Source: Deltaproteobacteria bacterium (GTDB taxonomy: Bacteria > Desulfobacterota > BSN033 > WVXP01). Taken from it: 40,711 bases of DNA. Both the position numbers and the translations under genes were made by a program. Of this stretch, positions 33,846 through 40,711 are shown piece after piece (the first letter of the stretch is position 1; each line of letters opens with the position of its first letter). Where the stretch lies: NCBI GenBank assembly GCA_019308905.1, contig JAFDHF010000036.1:1-40711 (forward strand), in the 5' to 3' direction. The notes under the pieces were generated by a model, which searched no databases, was not told the DNA's origin, and saw only the letters and a program-made list of their open reading frames with translations.

Positions 33846-33874
33846 ACGTTACAATGGGGTAGATGGTCTGTCAA
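33846..33874 (-). promoter_or_regulatory. candidate promoter for the ABC-class ATPase/purC run
   Basis: On the minus strand a perfect TTGACA (33869-33874) and TAACGT (33846-33851, 3/6) with a 17-base spacer. About 68 bases before the ATG. The -10 box is poor. Confidence 0.4.
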
Positions 33875-33895
33875 GGAACCCCCTGAAAAAAATCT

Positions 33896-33923
33896 TTGCT
33901 TTTGATCGCGAAACCCATATAAT
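33896..33923 (+). promoter_or_regulatory. candidate promoter for the CDP-alcohol phosphatidyltransferase gene
   Basis: TTGCTT (33896-33901, 3/6) and a perfect TATAAT (33918-33923) with a 16-base spacer. It would give a leader of about 150 nt before 34083. It lies back to back with the minus-strand candidate at 33846-33874. Confidence 0.45.
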
Positions 33924-34082
33924 TCTCTCCGTCGTTGCGCTGTTCCGGGGGACCGGCAGCCCCCGGGGCCAAGCTTCCTCACAGTAGGACTGGCGCGATG
34001 CTCCCTGGATTCAGAGAGCCGCGGAAGCGGATCTTTTTCTGAACCCGGGAGCTGAGTCGAGTTTCAAACCCTGGAAGCGGTC

Positions 34083-34685
34083 ATGTTAAGCTGGAAAATC
34101 GGCCACAGTCTCGATCCCTACATAAGAAAAGGGGCAAAATGGCTCATCCGAAAACCCATCAATCCGAATCTATTGACCTTTGGAGGATTCGGCCTCACCG
34201 TAATAGCGGGAGTTCTTCTGGCCATCGGCCAGTGGTTTGTAGGAGGATGGGTGATTCTCGCAGGGGGACTGTTCGATCTGCTCGACGGGGCGATGGCAAG
34301 AAACCAGGACGCTGCGACTCCCTTCGGCGCGTTCCTCGATTCGGTAATCGATCGCTATTCTGATTTTCTCCTTTTTCTCGGTATTACGATCTACTACCTT
34401 CGCAACCATGCGCCAGGGACCACACTTCTAACCATTATAGCCCTGGGAGGGGCCATGATGGTTCCCTACATACGGGCCAAAGCAGAAGCTCTGATCGCGA
34501 AATGCAATGTGGGATTGATGGAGAGGGCGGAAAGGATCCTGGTCTTGGCTGCAGGAGCGCTTCTCAACTGGATGGTGCCGGCCCTTTGGATCATTGCCGT
34601 GCTGAGCCATCTCACCGTGGCCCACCGTATCTACTATACCTCGAAGGAGCTCAGAAAGCACCGCCGTCGAACCGGCAGAAAGTGA
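34083..34685 (+). CDS. CDP-alcohol phosphatidyltransferase
   Basis: 200 residues with about five or six membrane segments. The catalytic signature D-x2-D-G-x2-A-R-x8-G-x3-D-x3-D is complete: Asp65, Asp68, Gly69, Ala72, Arg73, Gly82, Asp86, Asp90. It moves a phosphatidyl group from CDP-diacylglycerol to an alcohol in the inner membrane. The long N-terminal RKPINPNLLTFGGF segment and basic C-terminal tail resemble inositol-phosphate and archaetidylinositol-phosphate synthases as well as PgsA, so the acceptor is undecided. Convergent with ispG, 18 bases apart. Confidence 0.88.
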   Translation: MLSWKIGHSLDPYIRKGAKWLIRKPINPNLLTFGGFGLTVIAGVLLAIGQWFVGGWVILAGGLFDLLDGAMARNQDAATPFGAFLDSVIDRYSDFLLFLGITIYYLRNHAPGTTLLTIIALGGAMMVPYIRAKAEALIAKCNVGLMERAERILVLAAGALLNWMVPALWIIAVLSHLTVAHRIYYTSKELRKHRRRTGRK

Positions 34686-34703
34686 GAAAACCGATCTACC
34701 GGC

Positions 34704-35789
34704 CTATCCGGACTCCTCTGTAGATCCCTTTGCCTTCCGTGCCATCTCCTCCACCTCGGCGACCAGGGCCTCGACCACCCGGGACCTCGGATACCTTCTC
34801 ACGATTCTGCCCCTCTTCAGGAGTATACCCCATCGCTTTCCGAAGGCCACACCCACGTCGGCCTCACGCGCCTCGCCTGGTCCGTTAACCTCGCATCCCA
34901 TCACAGCCACCCTCAGAGGGGCGGCGATCCCCCTGAGCCGTTCCTCCACCTCCAGAGCTACCCGTACCACGTCGGTATTGCACCTACCGCAGGTAGGGCA
35001 CGACACCAGGTCAACCCCACGATTCCTCAGATTCAACGACCTCAGGATGGCCTGGCCGGTTTGCACCTCCTCCACGGGGTCACCGGTCAGTGACACCCGG
35101 ATCGTATCCCCGATCCCCTCTTCAAGGAGGATCCCCAACCCGACGGCAGATTTCACCGAGCCCACGGGAGACGGGCCTGCCTCTGTAACCCCGAGGTGGA
35201 GGGGATAGTCGGTCCTCTCAGAAAGCATCCGGTAGGCCTCGATCGTCCTCATCACGCTCGAGGCTTTGACCGAGACCTTCATATCGTAAAAATCCAGATC
35301 TTCCAAGATCCGGATGTGCCGGAGGCAGCTCTCCACCATGGCCTGGGCTGTTGGATGCCCATACTTGGAGAGAATATCCTTTTCCAGGGATCCGGCATTC
35401 ACCCCGATCCTTATGGGAACGCCCCGCTGCCGCGCTGCCTCGACTACGGCGCGGGTCTTCTCCCTTCCGCCGATATTGCCTGGATTGATTCTCAAGCCGT
35501 CAACCCCTGCATCCAGTGCTTTCAGGGCGAGTCGATGGTCGAAATGGATGTCTGCAATGAGAGGCACCTCTGTAGCCCGCTTGATGCTTGCCAGAGCCTC
35601 ACAGGCCTCTCGGTCCACGACGGCTATCCGGACCAGATCACATCCGGCGGCCTCTAACCTCCTGATCTGAGAAACCGTGGCACCCACGTCTCGTGTATCG
35701 GTCTTGGTCATAGACTGGACGGAAATCGGGGCTCCTCCCCCGATCTTCACTCGACCCACCGAAATCTGTCTCGTCATTCTCCTCTGCAT
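34704..35789 (-). CDS. ispG: 4-hydroxy-3-methylbut-2-en-1-yl diphosphate synthase
   Basis: 361 residues, the bacterial two-domain form. ISVQSMTKTDTRDV, LIADIHFDHRLALKALD and GLRINPGNIGG come from the TIM barrel. The 4Fe-4S site is Cys264 and Cys267 in LVSCPTCGRC with Cys299 in VMGCEVNGPGEARE, plus Glu306. It makes HMBDP in the MEP pathway. AGGGA lies 7 bases before the ATG at 35789; a later ATG at 35777 has a poorly placed site. The second MEP gene in the window is ispE. Confidence 0.96.
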   Translation of the reverse strand: MQRRMTRQISVGRVKIGGGAPISVQSMTKTDTRDVGATVSQIRRLEAAGCDLVRIAVVDREACEALASIKRATEVPLIADIHFDHRLALKALDAGVDGLRINPGNIGGREKTRAVVEAARQRGVPIRIGVNAGSLEKDILSKYGHPTAQAMVESCLRHIRILEDLDFYDMKVSVKASSVMRTIEAYRMLSERTDYPLHLGVTEAGPSPVGSVKSAVGLGILLEEGIGDTIRVSLTGDPVEEVQTGQAILRSLNLRNRGVDLVSCPTCGRCNTDVVRVALEVEERLRGIAAPLRVAVMGCEVNGPGEAREADVGVAFGKRWGILLKRGRIVRRYPRSRVVEALVAEVEEMARKAKGSTEESG

Positions 35790-35821
35790 AGAGTTTCCCT
35801 GAATCCTTCGGCCACAACTCT

Positions 35822-35850
35822 ATATTATCCCTTCAAGGGGGTTCTTACAA
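35822..35850 (-). promoter_or_regulatory. candidate promoter for ispG
   Basis: On the minus strand TTGTAA (35845-35850, 4/6) and TAATAT (35822-35827, 4/6) with a 17-base spacer; the spacer holds CCCTTGAAGGG, a small palindrome. About 33 bases before the ATG. Confidence 0.4.
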
Positions 35851-35939
35851 TACGCCCACCACGGAGGGGCAGACAGGCTCCGGTCACAGGAGGTCACAGT
35901 CAAGGGCGGGCTCCACGGACCGCTTGCAAGGGAGAGCGG

Positions 35940-35977
35940 GTTATTTCTTCGGCTGTTTTGTGCTATTTTGAAATAAC
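35940..35977 (+). promoter_or_regulatory. inverted repeat upstream of the UPF0104-type gene, possible operator or leader hairpin
   Basis: GTTATTTC (35940-35947) and GAAATAAC (35970-35977) are perfect 8-base complements with 22 T-rich bases between. It ends 14 bases before the ATG at 35992, overlapping the likely leader. Upstream, GGTCACAG occurs twice with a 10-base period (35882-35899). Confidence 0.35.
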
Positions 35978-35991
35978 AGCGAGGGGGTCTG

Positions 35992-36972
35992 ATGAAAAAC
36001 GTCGTCAAGGTCGGGGCGGGTTTCGTGATAACCGCCCTGTTTCTCTATCTCTCTTTCCGGAACATCGAGGTCTCCCGGCTCGTTGCTGGCATGGCGGGAT
36101 TCGGTTGGTTCTATCTCCTCCCTGTTCTATTTGCACTGTTTGTCTCGTTCTGGGTGCGGGCGGTCAGATGGCGGTACATCATTCAGGGGGCCACCGAAAT
36201 CCGAACCTACCAGGCCTTCGAAATCCTCATCATCGGCTTCATGGTGAACAACGTTTTGCCCGTGCGAATCGGTGAATTCGCCAGAGCCTATCTGTTGGGA
36301 AAAAGGAAGAATGTCAGCAAGAGCCTCGCCCTCGCAACAGTCGCCCTCGAGAGGCTCTGCGACGGTTATGCTCTCATCCTCTTTCTCGCGGCCGGGCTTC
36401 TTTTCGTGGGCAACGTCGAGAAATGGCTTATCCGTTTGGCATTTACGGCCGCCGGGTTCTACACGGCTATCTTCACTCTCATGCTTCTCCTGAACCGTTT
36501 CACGGAGAGGTTCGCCGACGTTGCCGCAAGGGGAACGGGATTCCTCGGGAAGGCCGCTTCCAATCGTCTCAGAGAGGCGCTCCTCTCCTTTTCCCAGGGG
36601 CTGGATCTGCTCAAATCGAAGAGCCGTCTTGCTATGGTGGGCCTCCTCTCGCTGGCTGTATGGCTGATCTTCGCCCTTTCGGTCTTCGGAATGATCAAGG
36701 GCGCCCGCCTCCCCCTCCCCTTCGTCTCTACCCTCACATTCCTGGGGATAATCGCCTTGGGCATCATGATCCCTTCTTCACCAGGTTACCTAGGCACCAT
36801 CCAGTATTTCTCCATCGTCGCCCTGGGGTTATGGGGAATCGACAAGACAACGGCTCTCGGTTTCTCAATCATCTATCATATTATCACCTACGTCCCTATC
36901 ACGGGCCTGGGCCTCTGGTACCTGGCCAAGGGAAATCTCTCCGTCTCGAGGCTCAGCCACGACGCCTCGTGA
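35992..36972 (+). CDS. UPF0104/LPG-synthase-TM family membrane protein
   Basis: 326 residues with about eight membrane segments. RAVRWRYIIQGATEIRTYQA, FMVNNVLPVRIGEFARAYLL and the VALERLCDGYALILFLAA stretch are the family's conserved core, and PSSPGYLGTIQYFSIVALGL is near the C-terminus. Family members include the membrane part of lysylphosphatidylglycerol synthase and predicted lipid or glycolipid flippases. This one has no synthase domain, so a flippase-type role in envelope lipid or glycan assembly is more likely, as inference. GAGGGGG lies 6 bases before the ATG; an ArnT-like gene follows on the other strand. Confidence 0.85.
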   Translation: MKNVVKVGAGFVITALFLYLSFRNIEVSRLVAGMAGFGWFYLLPVLFALFVSFWVRAVRWRYIIQGATEIRTYQAFEILIIGFMVNNVLPVRIGEFARAYLLGKRKNVSKSLALATVALERLCDGYALILFLAAGLLFVGNVEKWLIRLAFTAAGFYTAIFTLMLLLNRFTERFADVAARGTGFLGKAASNRLREALLSFSQGLDLLKSKSRLAMVGLLSLAVWLIFALSVFGMIKGARLPLPFVSTLTFLGIIALGIMIPSSPGYLGTIQYFSIVALGLWGIDKTTALGFSIIYHIITYVPITGLGLWYLAKGNLSVSRLSHDAS

Positions 36973-36978
36973 AACGTC

Positions 36979-37000
36979 CCCCCTTCAACGGTTGAAAGGG
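36979..37000. terminator. hairpin between convergent UPF0104 and GT39 genes
   Basis: CCCTTCAA-CGG-TTGAAAGGG forms a stem with one bulged base between two converging genes. No T-run on either side; a weak bidirectional terminator at best. Confidence 0.3.
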
Positions 37001-37022
37001 ATTTATAGGCAGGCCGCTGGCA

Positions 37023-38675
37023 TCATTCGGCAACCTCCCCGGCCCTGTTTGTGAGAAGGGAGCAGATATATCTGGCGTCCACCTTCCTTCGAACCAGGAG
37101 ATAAGCCTTGCCCGTGGCGAGGACTTCCTTCTCGGCTTGTCCGCGCCCGTCCATGACCACCACAAAGACCCGATCCTTCCGGTCGAGTGCCTGCTCGAGA
37201 GATTCCCTGGTATCTATCTCTTTTACAAAACGCCCCGTATAGAAGGGCACAACCCCCCGGAGTGTCTCGTCCGGTCTGAAACCGTAAAGACCACTGGAAG
37301 GCTCCAGGACCCCGGCAACCTGCCGGCAGAAGGGGACAAAACTCTTGTAGCGGTCCATGGATGGAGGAATCCACAAGAGGAGGAAGAGAAAAAGAGAAAA
37401 TACCGTCCCGTAGGAGGCCACCCAGAACGGGCCGAGCCTCTTGCGCCTGAGGAATCTGAGAGCCCCCAGTGAAAGTCCTATGGTGAGAAGCCAATGCGCC
37501 ACCTTTACTCCGCCCCACTGCCTCGACAGATACAGATCGAGAGCGCCCAAAACGAGCCCTGCAACCAAGAGGAGAAACCCAAAAAACCAGACAAAGATGC
37601 CCTCCACCCGACCCAGCCCTTCGGACTCCAGAGTCAGGTCGATCCACCAGGCGGTCATAACAGATCCGGGAGCAAGAAGGGGGAGGAGGTAGATGGTCCT
37701 CTTGGTGGAAGCAATACTCAACAGGACAAAACCGCTCACAAACCAGCACTTCATGAAGAGAACTCCCTGCCTTGGCCGCGGAGCAAGGTCTTCTCTGCCG
37801 AAGACGGATCGGTAGGCCACCGGCACCAGGAGAAGGCTCCAGGGTAGAAAGCTCCCCGGGAAATGGCCGAGATAGTAATAGAAAGGCTTGTGGTGGCCGA
37901 GGCTCCCCCCGGAAAGAAACCTCTGGATGTGGTTTTTCACGACAAAAACCTCCAGATACTCCCACCCCCCCTGCTGCCAGAGAGCGAGAAGCCAGGGCAG
38001 GCAGAGAGCGGCCACAATCCCTGCTCCCAACCAGGGCGCCATCCTCCCTATCTCCTTGAGATTCCTCTCGAAAACCAGGAAGCTGAGGACCGCCAAACCC
38101 GGAATGACAAATCCAACCAACCCTTTGGAAAGGAAGGCTAACCCGCAAAAGAGATAAAACATCCCATAATAGAGAAACTTCGGCCGGGTTTTGCCCGAAA
38201 GATACCCCCTCATGAAACAAGCCATGGCGGAAATCACAAAACAGGCCAGCGCACTGTCCACCAGGACCCGGTGGGAGACCTTGAGGTAGTCAAAGGTGGT
38301 GGCCAGAATGAGAGCCGAGAAAAAACCCGCCCGCAACCCGAATAGCATCCTCGCGAGAAAGAAGACCGCCACCACTCCTCCGAGCCCGAACAGAGCCGAG
38401 GGAATCCTCGCCACCCTGTGGGAGGCCCCTCCAAGCCCCCGGAAGGTCGACGCCAGAGCCCAGAAATAGAGAGGGGGCTTCTCGAGGAACGGCTTACCGT
38501 TCAGGGTGGGAACGGCCCAGTTCCCACTCAGAGCCATCTCCCTGCCGATCTCGGCGACTCTCGGCTCGTCCGGCGTCCACAAGGCGTGGTTTGACAGGCC
38601 GGCTGCGAATAGGGCCACGAAAACCCCTGCGAAAAGGACTCTCCATGCCGTCTCTGTCTTGAAATGACCAGCCAT
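37023..38675 (-). CDS. ArnT-like GT39 family membrane glycosyltransferase
   Basis: About 550 residues from the ATG at 38675; an in-frame TTG at 38720 is an alternative. The first membrane segment leads into ALWTPDEPRVAEIGREMALS, where DEPR is the conserved acidic site of ArnT/GT39 enzymes, then GNWAVPTLNGKPFLEKPPLY, a hallmark of the lipid A aminoarabinose transferase group. LAFLSKGLVGFVIPGLAVL and more membrane helices follow, with a C-terminal periplasmic domain. It transfers a polyprenyl-phosphate sugar to a lipid or other acceptor outside the inner membrane. The actual donor is unknown: no arn operon is present. Second GT39-like gene in the window. Confidence 0.9.
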   Translation of the reverse strand: MAGHFKTETAWRVLFAGVFVALFAAGLSNHALWTPDEPRVAEIGREMALSGNWAVPTLNGKPFLEKPPLYFWALASTFRGLGGASHRVARIPSALFGLGGVVAVFFLARMLFGLRAGFFSALILATTFDYLKVSHRVLVDSALACFVISAMACFMRGYLSGKTRPKFLYYGMFYLFCGLAFLSKGLVGFVIPGLAVLSFLVFERNLKEIGRMAPWLGAGIVAALCLPWLLALWQQGGWEYLEVFVVKNHIQRFLSGGSLGHHKPFYYYLGHFPGSFLPWSLLLVPVAYRSVFGREDLAPRPRQGVLFMKCWFVSGFVLLSIASTKRTIYLLPLLAPGSVMTAWWIDLTLESEGLGRVEGIFVWFFGFLLLVAGLVLGALDLYLSRQWGGVKVAHWLLTIGLSLGALRFLRRKRLGPFWVASYGTVFSLFLFLLLWIPPSMDRYKSFVPFCRQVAGVLEPSSGLYGFRPDETLRGVVPFYTGRFVKEIDTRESLEQALDRKDRVFVVVMDGRGQAEKEVLATGKAYLLVRRKVDARYICSLLTNRAGEVAE

Positions 38676-38766
38676 CGAACCCAACCGGATGAAAGGGAAG
38701 TAACCCAAAGGCCTGTTCAATTCCCCCAGGAGGGACCGATCTCGAACCCTCTCTGGAGAACCTGTT

Positions 38767-39777
38767 TCAGGACAGCATTCCAGCGTACTGGTGGGACAGG
38801 CGGAAGTATTCCAGGGCCCTGTCCAGGGCCCTCTCCTTCTCGCCGGTGTCTACATGGGGATCGTCCAGGGTGAAACTCTCGACTTTTCCCCGCACATACG
38901 CACGGTAGCACTTGTAGAAATCGAGAACCCGATAGATCCCCGGGTCGCCAAATCGATTCACATAACGGTCTATGAGAACCCGGCTGAGATCGCCCCTTCC
39001 TCGATAGTCGAGATCCATTGCGAGGAATCCGATATCCGCCGCGATGTCAATATAACGAAATCGCTCATTGAACTCGATGCAGTCGAGGATGGAGATCTCC
39101 TGGCCGAAAAAGACGTGTTCCAGCCTGAGATCTCCATGGCAGTCCCTGATTCTTCCTTCCCTGATCCTTTGGAGGAAAACTTGCCTGTTCCTCTCCAAGA
39201 AGGAATCGGTAGCCCCTCGAATCTCCCGGAACTGCCTTCCAGAGACGGTGGTACCGATGTACTTTTCCGTCTGTTCAAAATTCTCATCCGTGTCCTGCCT
39301 CAGCCGATTCGGCCTTGCAAAGCTCTGGATTCTCTCATTGGTCTCTGTCTTGCCATAGAAATCAACCAATCTGTCAGCGACCCTCTCCACCATCTCCCGA
39401 CTGATCATTCCTCGGTCCAGGAGCCTGTCCATAAGGAGATCTTCCGGTATCTGCTTCATCTTTACGGCATATTCGACGGTGCGGCCCTCGCCGTCGATTA
39501 CAACCCTTCCACCCTTCTTTCTTATGGGCACCACGGCGAGATAGATATCCCTTGAAAGCCTCCTGTTCAGGTTCAGCTCCAATTGGCAGAAGTGTTTTCT
39601 CTTATCCAGAGTCGTAAAGTCGAGGAACCCGAAGTTGACAGGCTTCTTGACCTTGTACGCATGAGCGCCGGTAAAGAAGACCAGGGAGATGTGGGTTTCC
39701 GTAAAGCTTACAGAGCCGGGTCGCTCAGGATAGGCAGCAGGATCCATGAGGGCTCTTTGCAACTGTGCTGTGTCCAT
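38767..39777 (-). CDS. aminoglycoside-phosphotransferase-fold protein (COG2187-type)
   Basis: 336 residues. TGAHAYKVKKPVNFGFLDFT has the likely ATP-site Lys, then RLSRDIYLAVVPI and a VEYAVKMKQIPEDLLMDRLL segment. The Brenner-type catalytic motif is RDCHGDLRLEHVFF, and the metal site lies in ILDCIEFNERFRYIDIAADI. These mark COG2187 proteins, often fused to a P-loop kinase domain (COG0645). Here the P-loop part is the separate gene 19 bases upstream, so the pair looks like a split version. Substrate unknown. Confidence 0.87.
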   Translation of the reverse strand: MDTAQLQRALMDPAAYPERPGSVSFTETHISLVFFTGAHAYKVKKPVNFGFLDFTTLDKRKHFCQLELNLNRRLSRDIYLAVVPIRKKGGRVVIDGEGRTVEYAVKMKQIPEDLLMDRLLDRGMISREMVERVADRLVDFYGKTETNERIQSFARPNRLRQDTDENFEQTEKYIGTTVSGRQFREIRGATDSFLERNRQVFLQRIREGRIRDCHGDLRLEHVFFGQEISILDCIEFNERFRYIDIAADIGFLAMDLDYRGRGDLSRVLIDRYVNRFGDPGIYRVLDFYKCYRAYVRGKVESFTLDDPHVDTGEKERALDRALEYFRLSHQYAGMLS

Positions 39778-39796
39778 GGGATATGCGCTGCGGCTC

Positions 39797-40402
39797 CTAT
39801 CTTCTCTCCACCCTCCTTACCTCCCACCGCTCCGGCTCGTCGTACTCGGTATCGATGAGCAGATAGATCAGGTCGACAGAGGAGAAATGTTTCTTTATTT
39901 CGCCCAGGTCAACCTCCTGGAAGATGGCCTTGTTGTTGAGATAGGCCTGACGGGTCAGGGCGTTTGACTCGTAATTTTCCTTGGTCCTCTTGAGGATCCG
40001 CCTGATCGAAGCCTCTTCGGAACACCTCATCTCCGCAATTACCAGCGGCCTTGCAGTCCTATGGGCTATCCCAGCGGCCCGTATCCTCAGATCCTGCGTC
40101 ACGAAGGTCGCGTCGAGAATAAGCCCTCCTGGATTCCTATTGAGCCTCTCCTCTGCCTGACGAAACATCTCTTCGTAGACCTTCATGCGGTTTTCCCTGT
40201 TCGAGGCTACCTTCTCGTCAAAGATGTCCAAGCCCCTTAAGACCTCCAGACGAATCATGTCAGACCTCAGGATACTCGCTCCCTTTATCTCGGAGATCCT
40301 TTCCGTGACAGGACTCTTCCAGCTGCCTGGAAGACCCGTGGAAATCAAAAGAGCGTTTTCAGGTACCTCCGAAGCGATCGCCTCCGAAAAACCCCGATCC
40401 AT
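39797..40402 (-). CDS. AAA_33/COG0645-type P-loop kinase with altered Walker A
   Basis: 201 residues. GGGAGG lies 6 bases before the ATG at 40402. The P-loop region reads STGLPGSWKSPVTERI (21-36): Gly23, Gly26, Lys29 and Ser30 are in place, but the residue before Lys is Trp28 where GxxxxGKS expects Gly. Then ILRSDMIRLEVL with a conserved Asp, GGLILDATFVTQDLRIRA and EASIRRILKRTKENYESNAL, as in COG0645 kinases. The downstream gene encodes the COG2187-type partner usually fused to it. Activity is in doubt unless Trp is normal for this subgroup. Confidence 0.82.
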   Translation of the reverse strand: MDRGFSEAIASEVPENALLISTGLPGSWKSPVTERISEIKGASILRSDMIRLEVLRGLDIFDEKVASNRENRMKVYEEMFRQAEERLNRNPGGLILDATFVTQDLRIRAAGIAHRTARPLVIAEMRCSEEASIRRILKRTKENYESNALTRQAYLNNKAIFQEVDLGEIKKHFSSVDLIYLLIDTEYDEPERWEVRRVERR

Positions 40403-40505
40403 TCACAACCTCCCTGGCTATGGCATGGTTATTCCTTGCAATGTACGGGCATGAGCCGTGTTTGTCAAGGAAGCACCGGCTGCATCTCTCACTCTCGGAG
40501 AACAC
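40359..40505 (-). CDS. possible 48-residue Cys-containing ORF overlapping the kinase start
   Basis: Frame from a GTG at 40505 to a TGA at 40359, overlapping the kinase start by 44 bases in another frame. It contains ERCSRCFLDKHGSCPYIARN, a C-x2-C-x7-C set. No clear ribosome site and the frame continues upstream through repeat-like sequence. Weak support; could be a small metal-binding protein, a decayed gene fragment, or noise. Confidence 0.25.
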   Translation of the reverse strand: MFSESERCSRCFLDKHGSCPYIARNNHAIAREVVNGSGFFGGDRFGGT

Positions 40506-40638
40506 CTTGTCCCTGAACGCCCTAGGGGTGAGCCGGTGCCGTCCCGAGCACGGCCGCAGGGAGGGGGCCCGCCCTCTCATACAAGAGCCCAAACCTTGAT
40601 GTGGAGTTTCCTGACTTTTGGAGAACACCCTTGCCTCC

Positions 40639-40711
40639 GAGCGACATTGCGGAAGCGGTGGGGTACCCATCAAGGGTGAGCGGGGAGGGGAAAGGTCGTG
40701 TTCGTGATTCG
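40639..40711 (+). repeat. dispersed repeat copy 2 (partner at 15689-15761), cut by window end
   Basis: 63 of 73 bases match copy 1 without gaps. It starts with GAGCGACATTGC after GGAGAACACCCTTGCC and runs to the last base of the window; a related GGAGAACACCTTG segment is at 40497-40509. Confidence 0.8.

Larger units (their letters stand above)
33779..34082. other. divergent intergenic region, ABC-class ATPase / CDP-alcohol transferase
   Basis: About 300 bases. It contains two back-to-back promoter candidates at 33846-33874 (minus) and 33896-33923 (plus) and a GC-rich leader with CCGGG-type palindromes near 33945-34060. No gene seen. Confidence 0.5.

Noticed and set aside
37003-38220. 405-residue open frame on the minus strand
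   Set aside because: Shifted frame of the ArnT-like gene on the same strand. That gene has the DEPR motif and membrane helices; this frame is Gly/Arg/Ser-rich with no pattern.

Overview
The window looks like a chromosomal segment of a GC-rich, Gram-negative anaerobe, most likely a member of the Desulfobacterota (former Deltaproteobacteria). This is inferred from gene content only: a sigma-54-type pilA promoter, a potassium-type membrane pyrophosphatase, spoVG next to ispE/prs/rplY/pth, an MEP-pathway ispG, and envelope genes typical of lipopolysaccharide-bearing cells. No rRNA, CRISPR array, insertion sequence or prophage was seen. Genes are dense, with many 4-bp ATGA overlaps.

Layout. 1-4417 (minus): surface-polysaccharide operon of a GT2 glycosyltransferase with membrane tail, two GT4 glycosyltransferases and a partial Wzx-type flippase. 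4490-5481 (minus): two type IV prepilin genes separated by a strong hairpin; the upstream one is pilA-like and has a near-consensus sigma-54 promoter. 5929-8430 (plus): PBP1A. 8449-12115 (minus): a tightly overlapping three-gene operon of a MoxR-like AAA+ ATPase with a Cys/His cluster, a GXGXG beta-helix protein, and a VWA protein with a degenerate peptidase-like N-terminus. This is the best candidate for an undescribed system. 12303-15353: a divergent pair, a polytopic GT39-like transferase and a soluble GT2. 15470-16147: tRNA-Leu and a repeat-rich gap. 16148-17122: an orphan MinD/FlhG-like ATPase.

17413-24742 (minus) is a long housekeeping block, trxB, NifU-like, ferredoxin, ispE, spoVG, tRNA-Gln, prs, rplY, pth, hppA, with a candidate promoter before trxB. 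25046-29972 (plus): rlmN, a nucleoside phosphorylase/deaminase pair that fits salvage of methylthioadenosine through methylthioinosine, a Mut7-C protein, rsmD and coaD, followed by a small membrane protein. 30462-33778 (minus): an AmpD-like amidase, purC and an ABC-class ATPase. 34083-38675: a CDP-alcohol phosphatidyltransferase, ispG, a UPF0104-type membrane protein and an ArnT-like GT39 enzyme. 38767-40402 (minus): two kinase-like genes that resemble halves of a protein often found fused. The last 73 bases repeat a sequence found beside tRNA-Leu.

The genes mostly serve envelope building (glycosyltransferases, flippase, PBP1A, GT39, CDP-alcohol transferase), translation and RNA modification (rlmN, rsmD, pth, rplY, two tRNAs), and nucleotide, isoprenoid and CoA metabolism (prs, purC, ispE, ispG, coaD, MTA salvage). 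All functional calls rest on reading motifs by eye; no database search was run.
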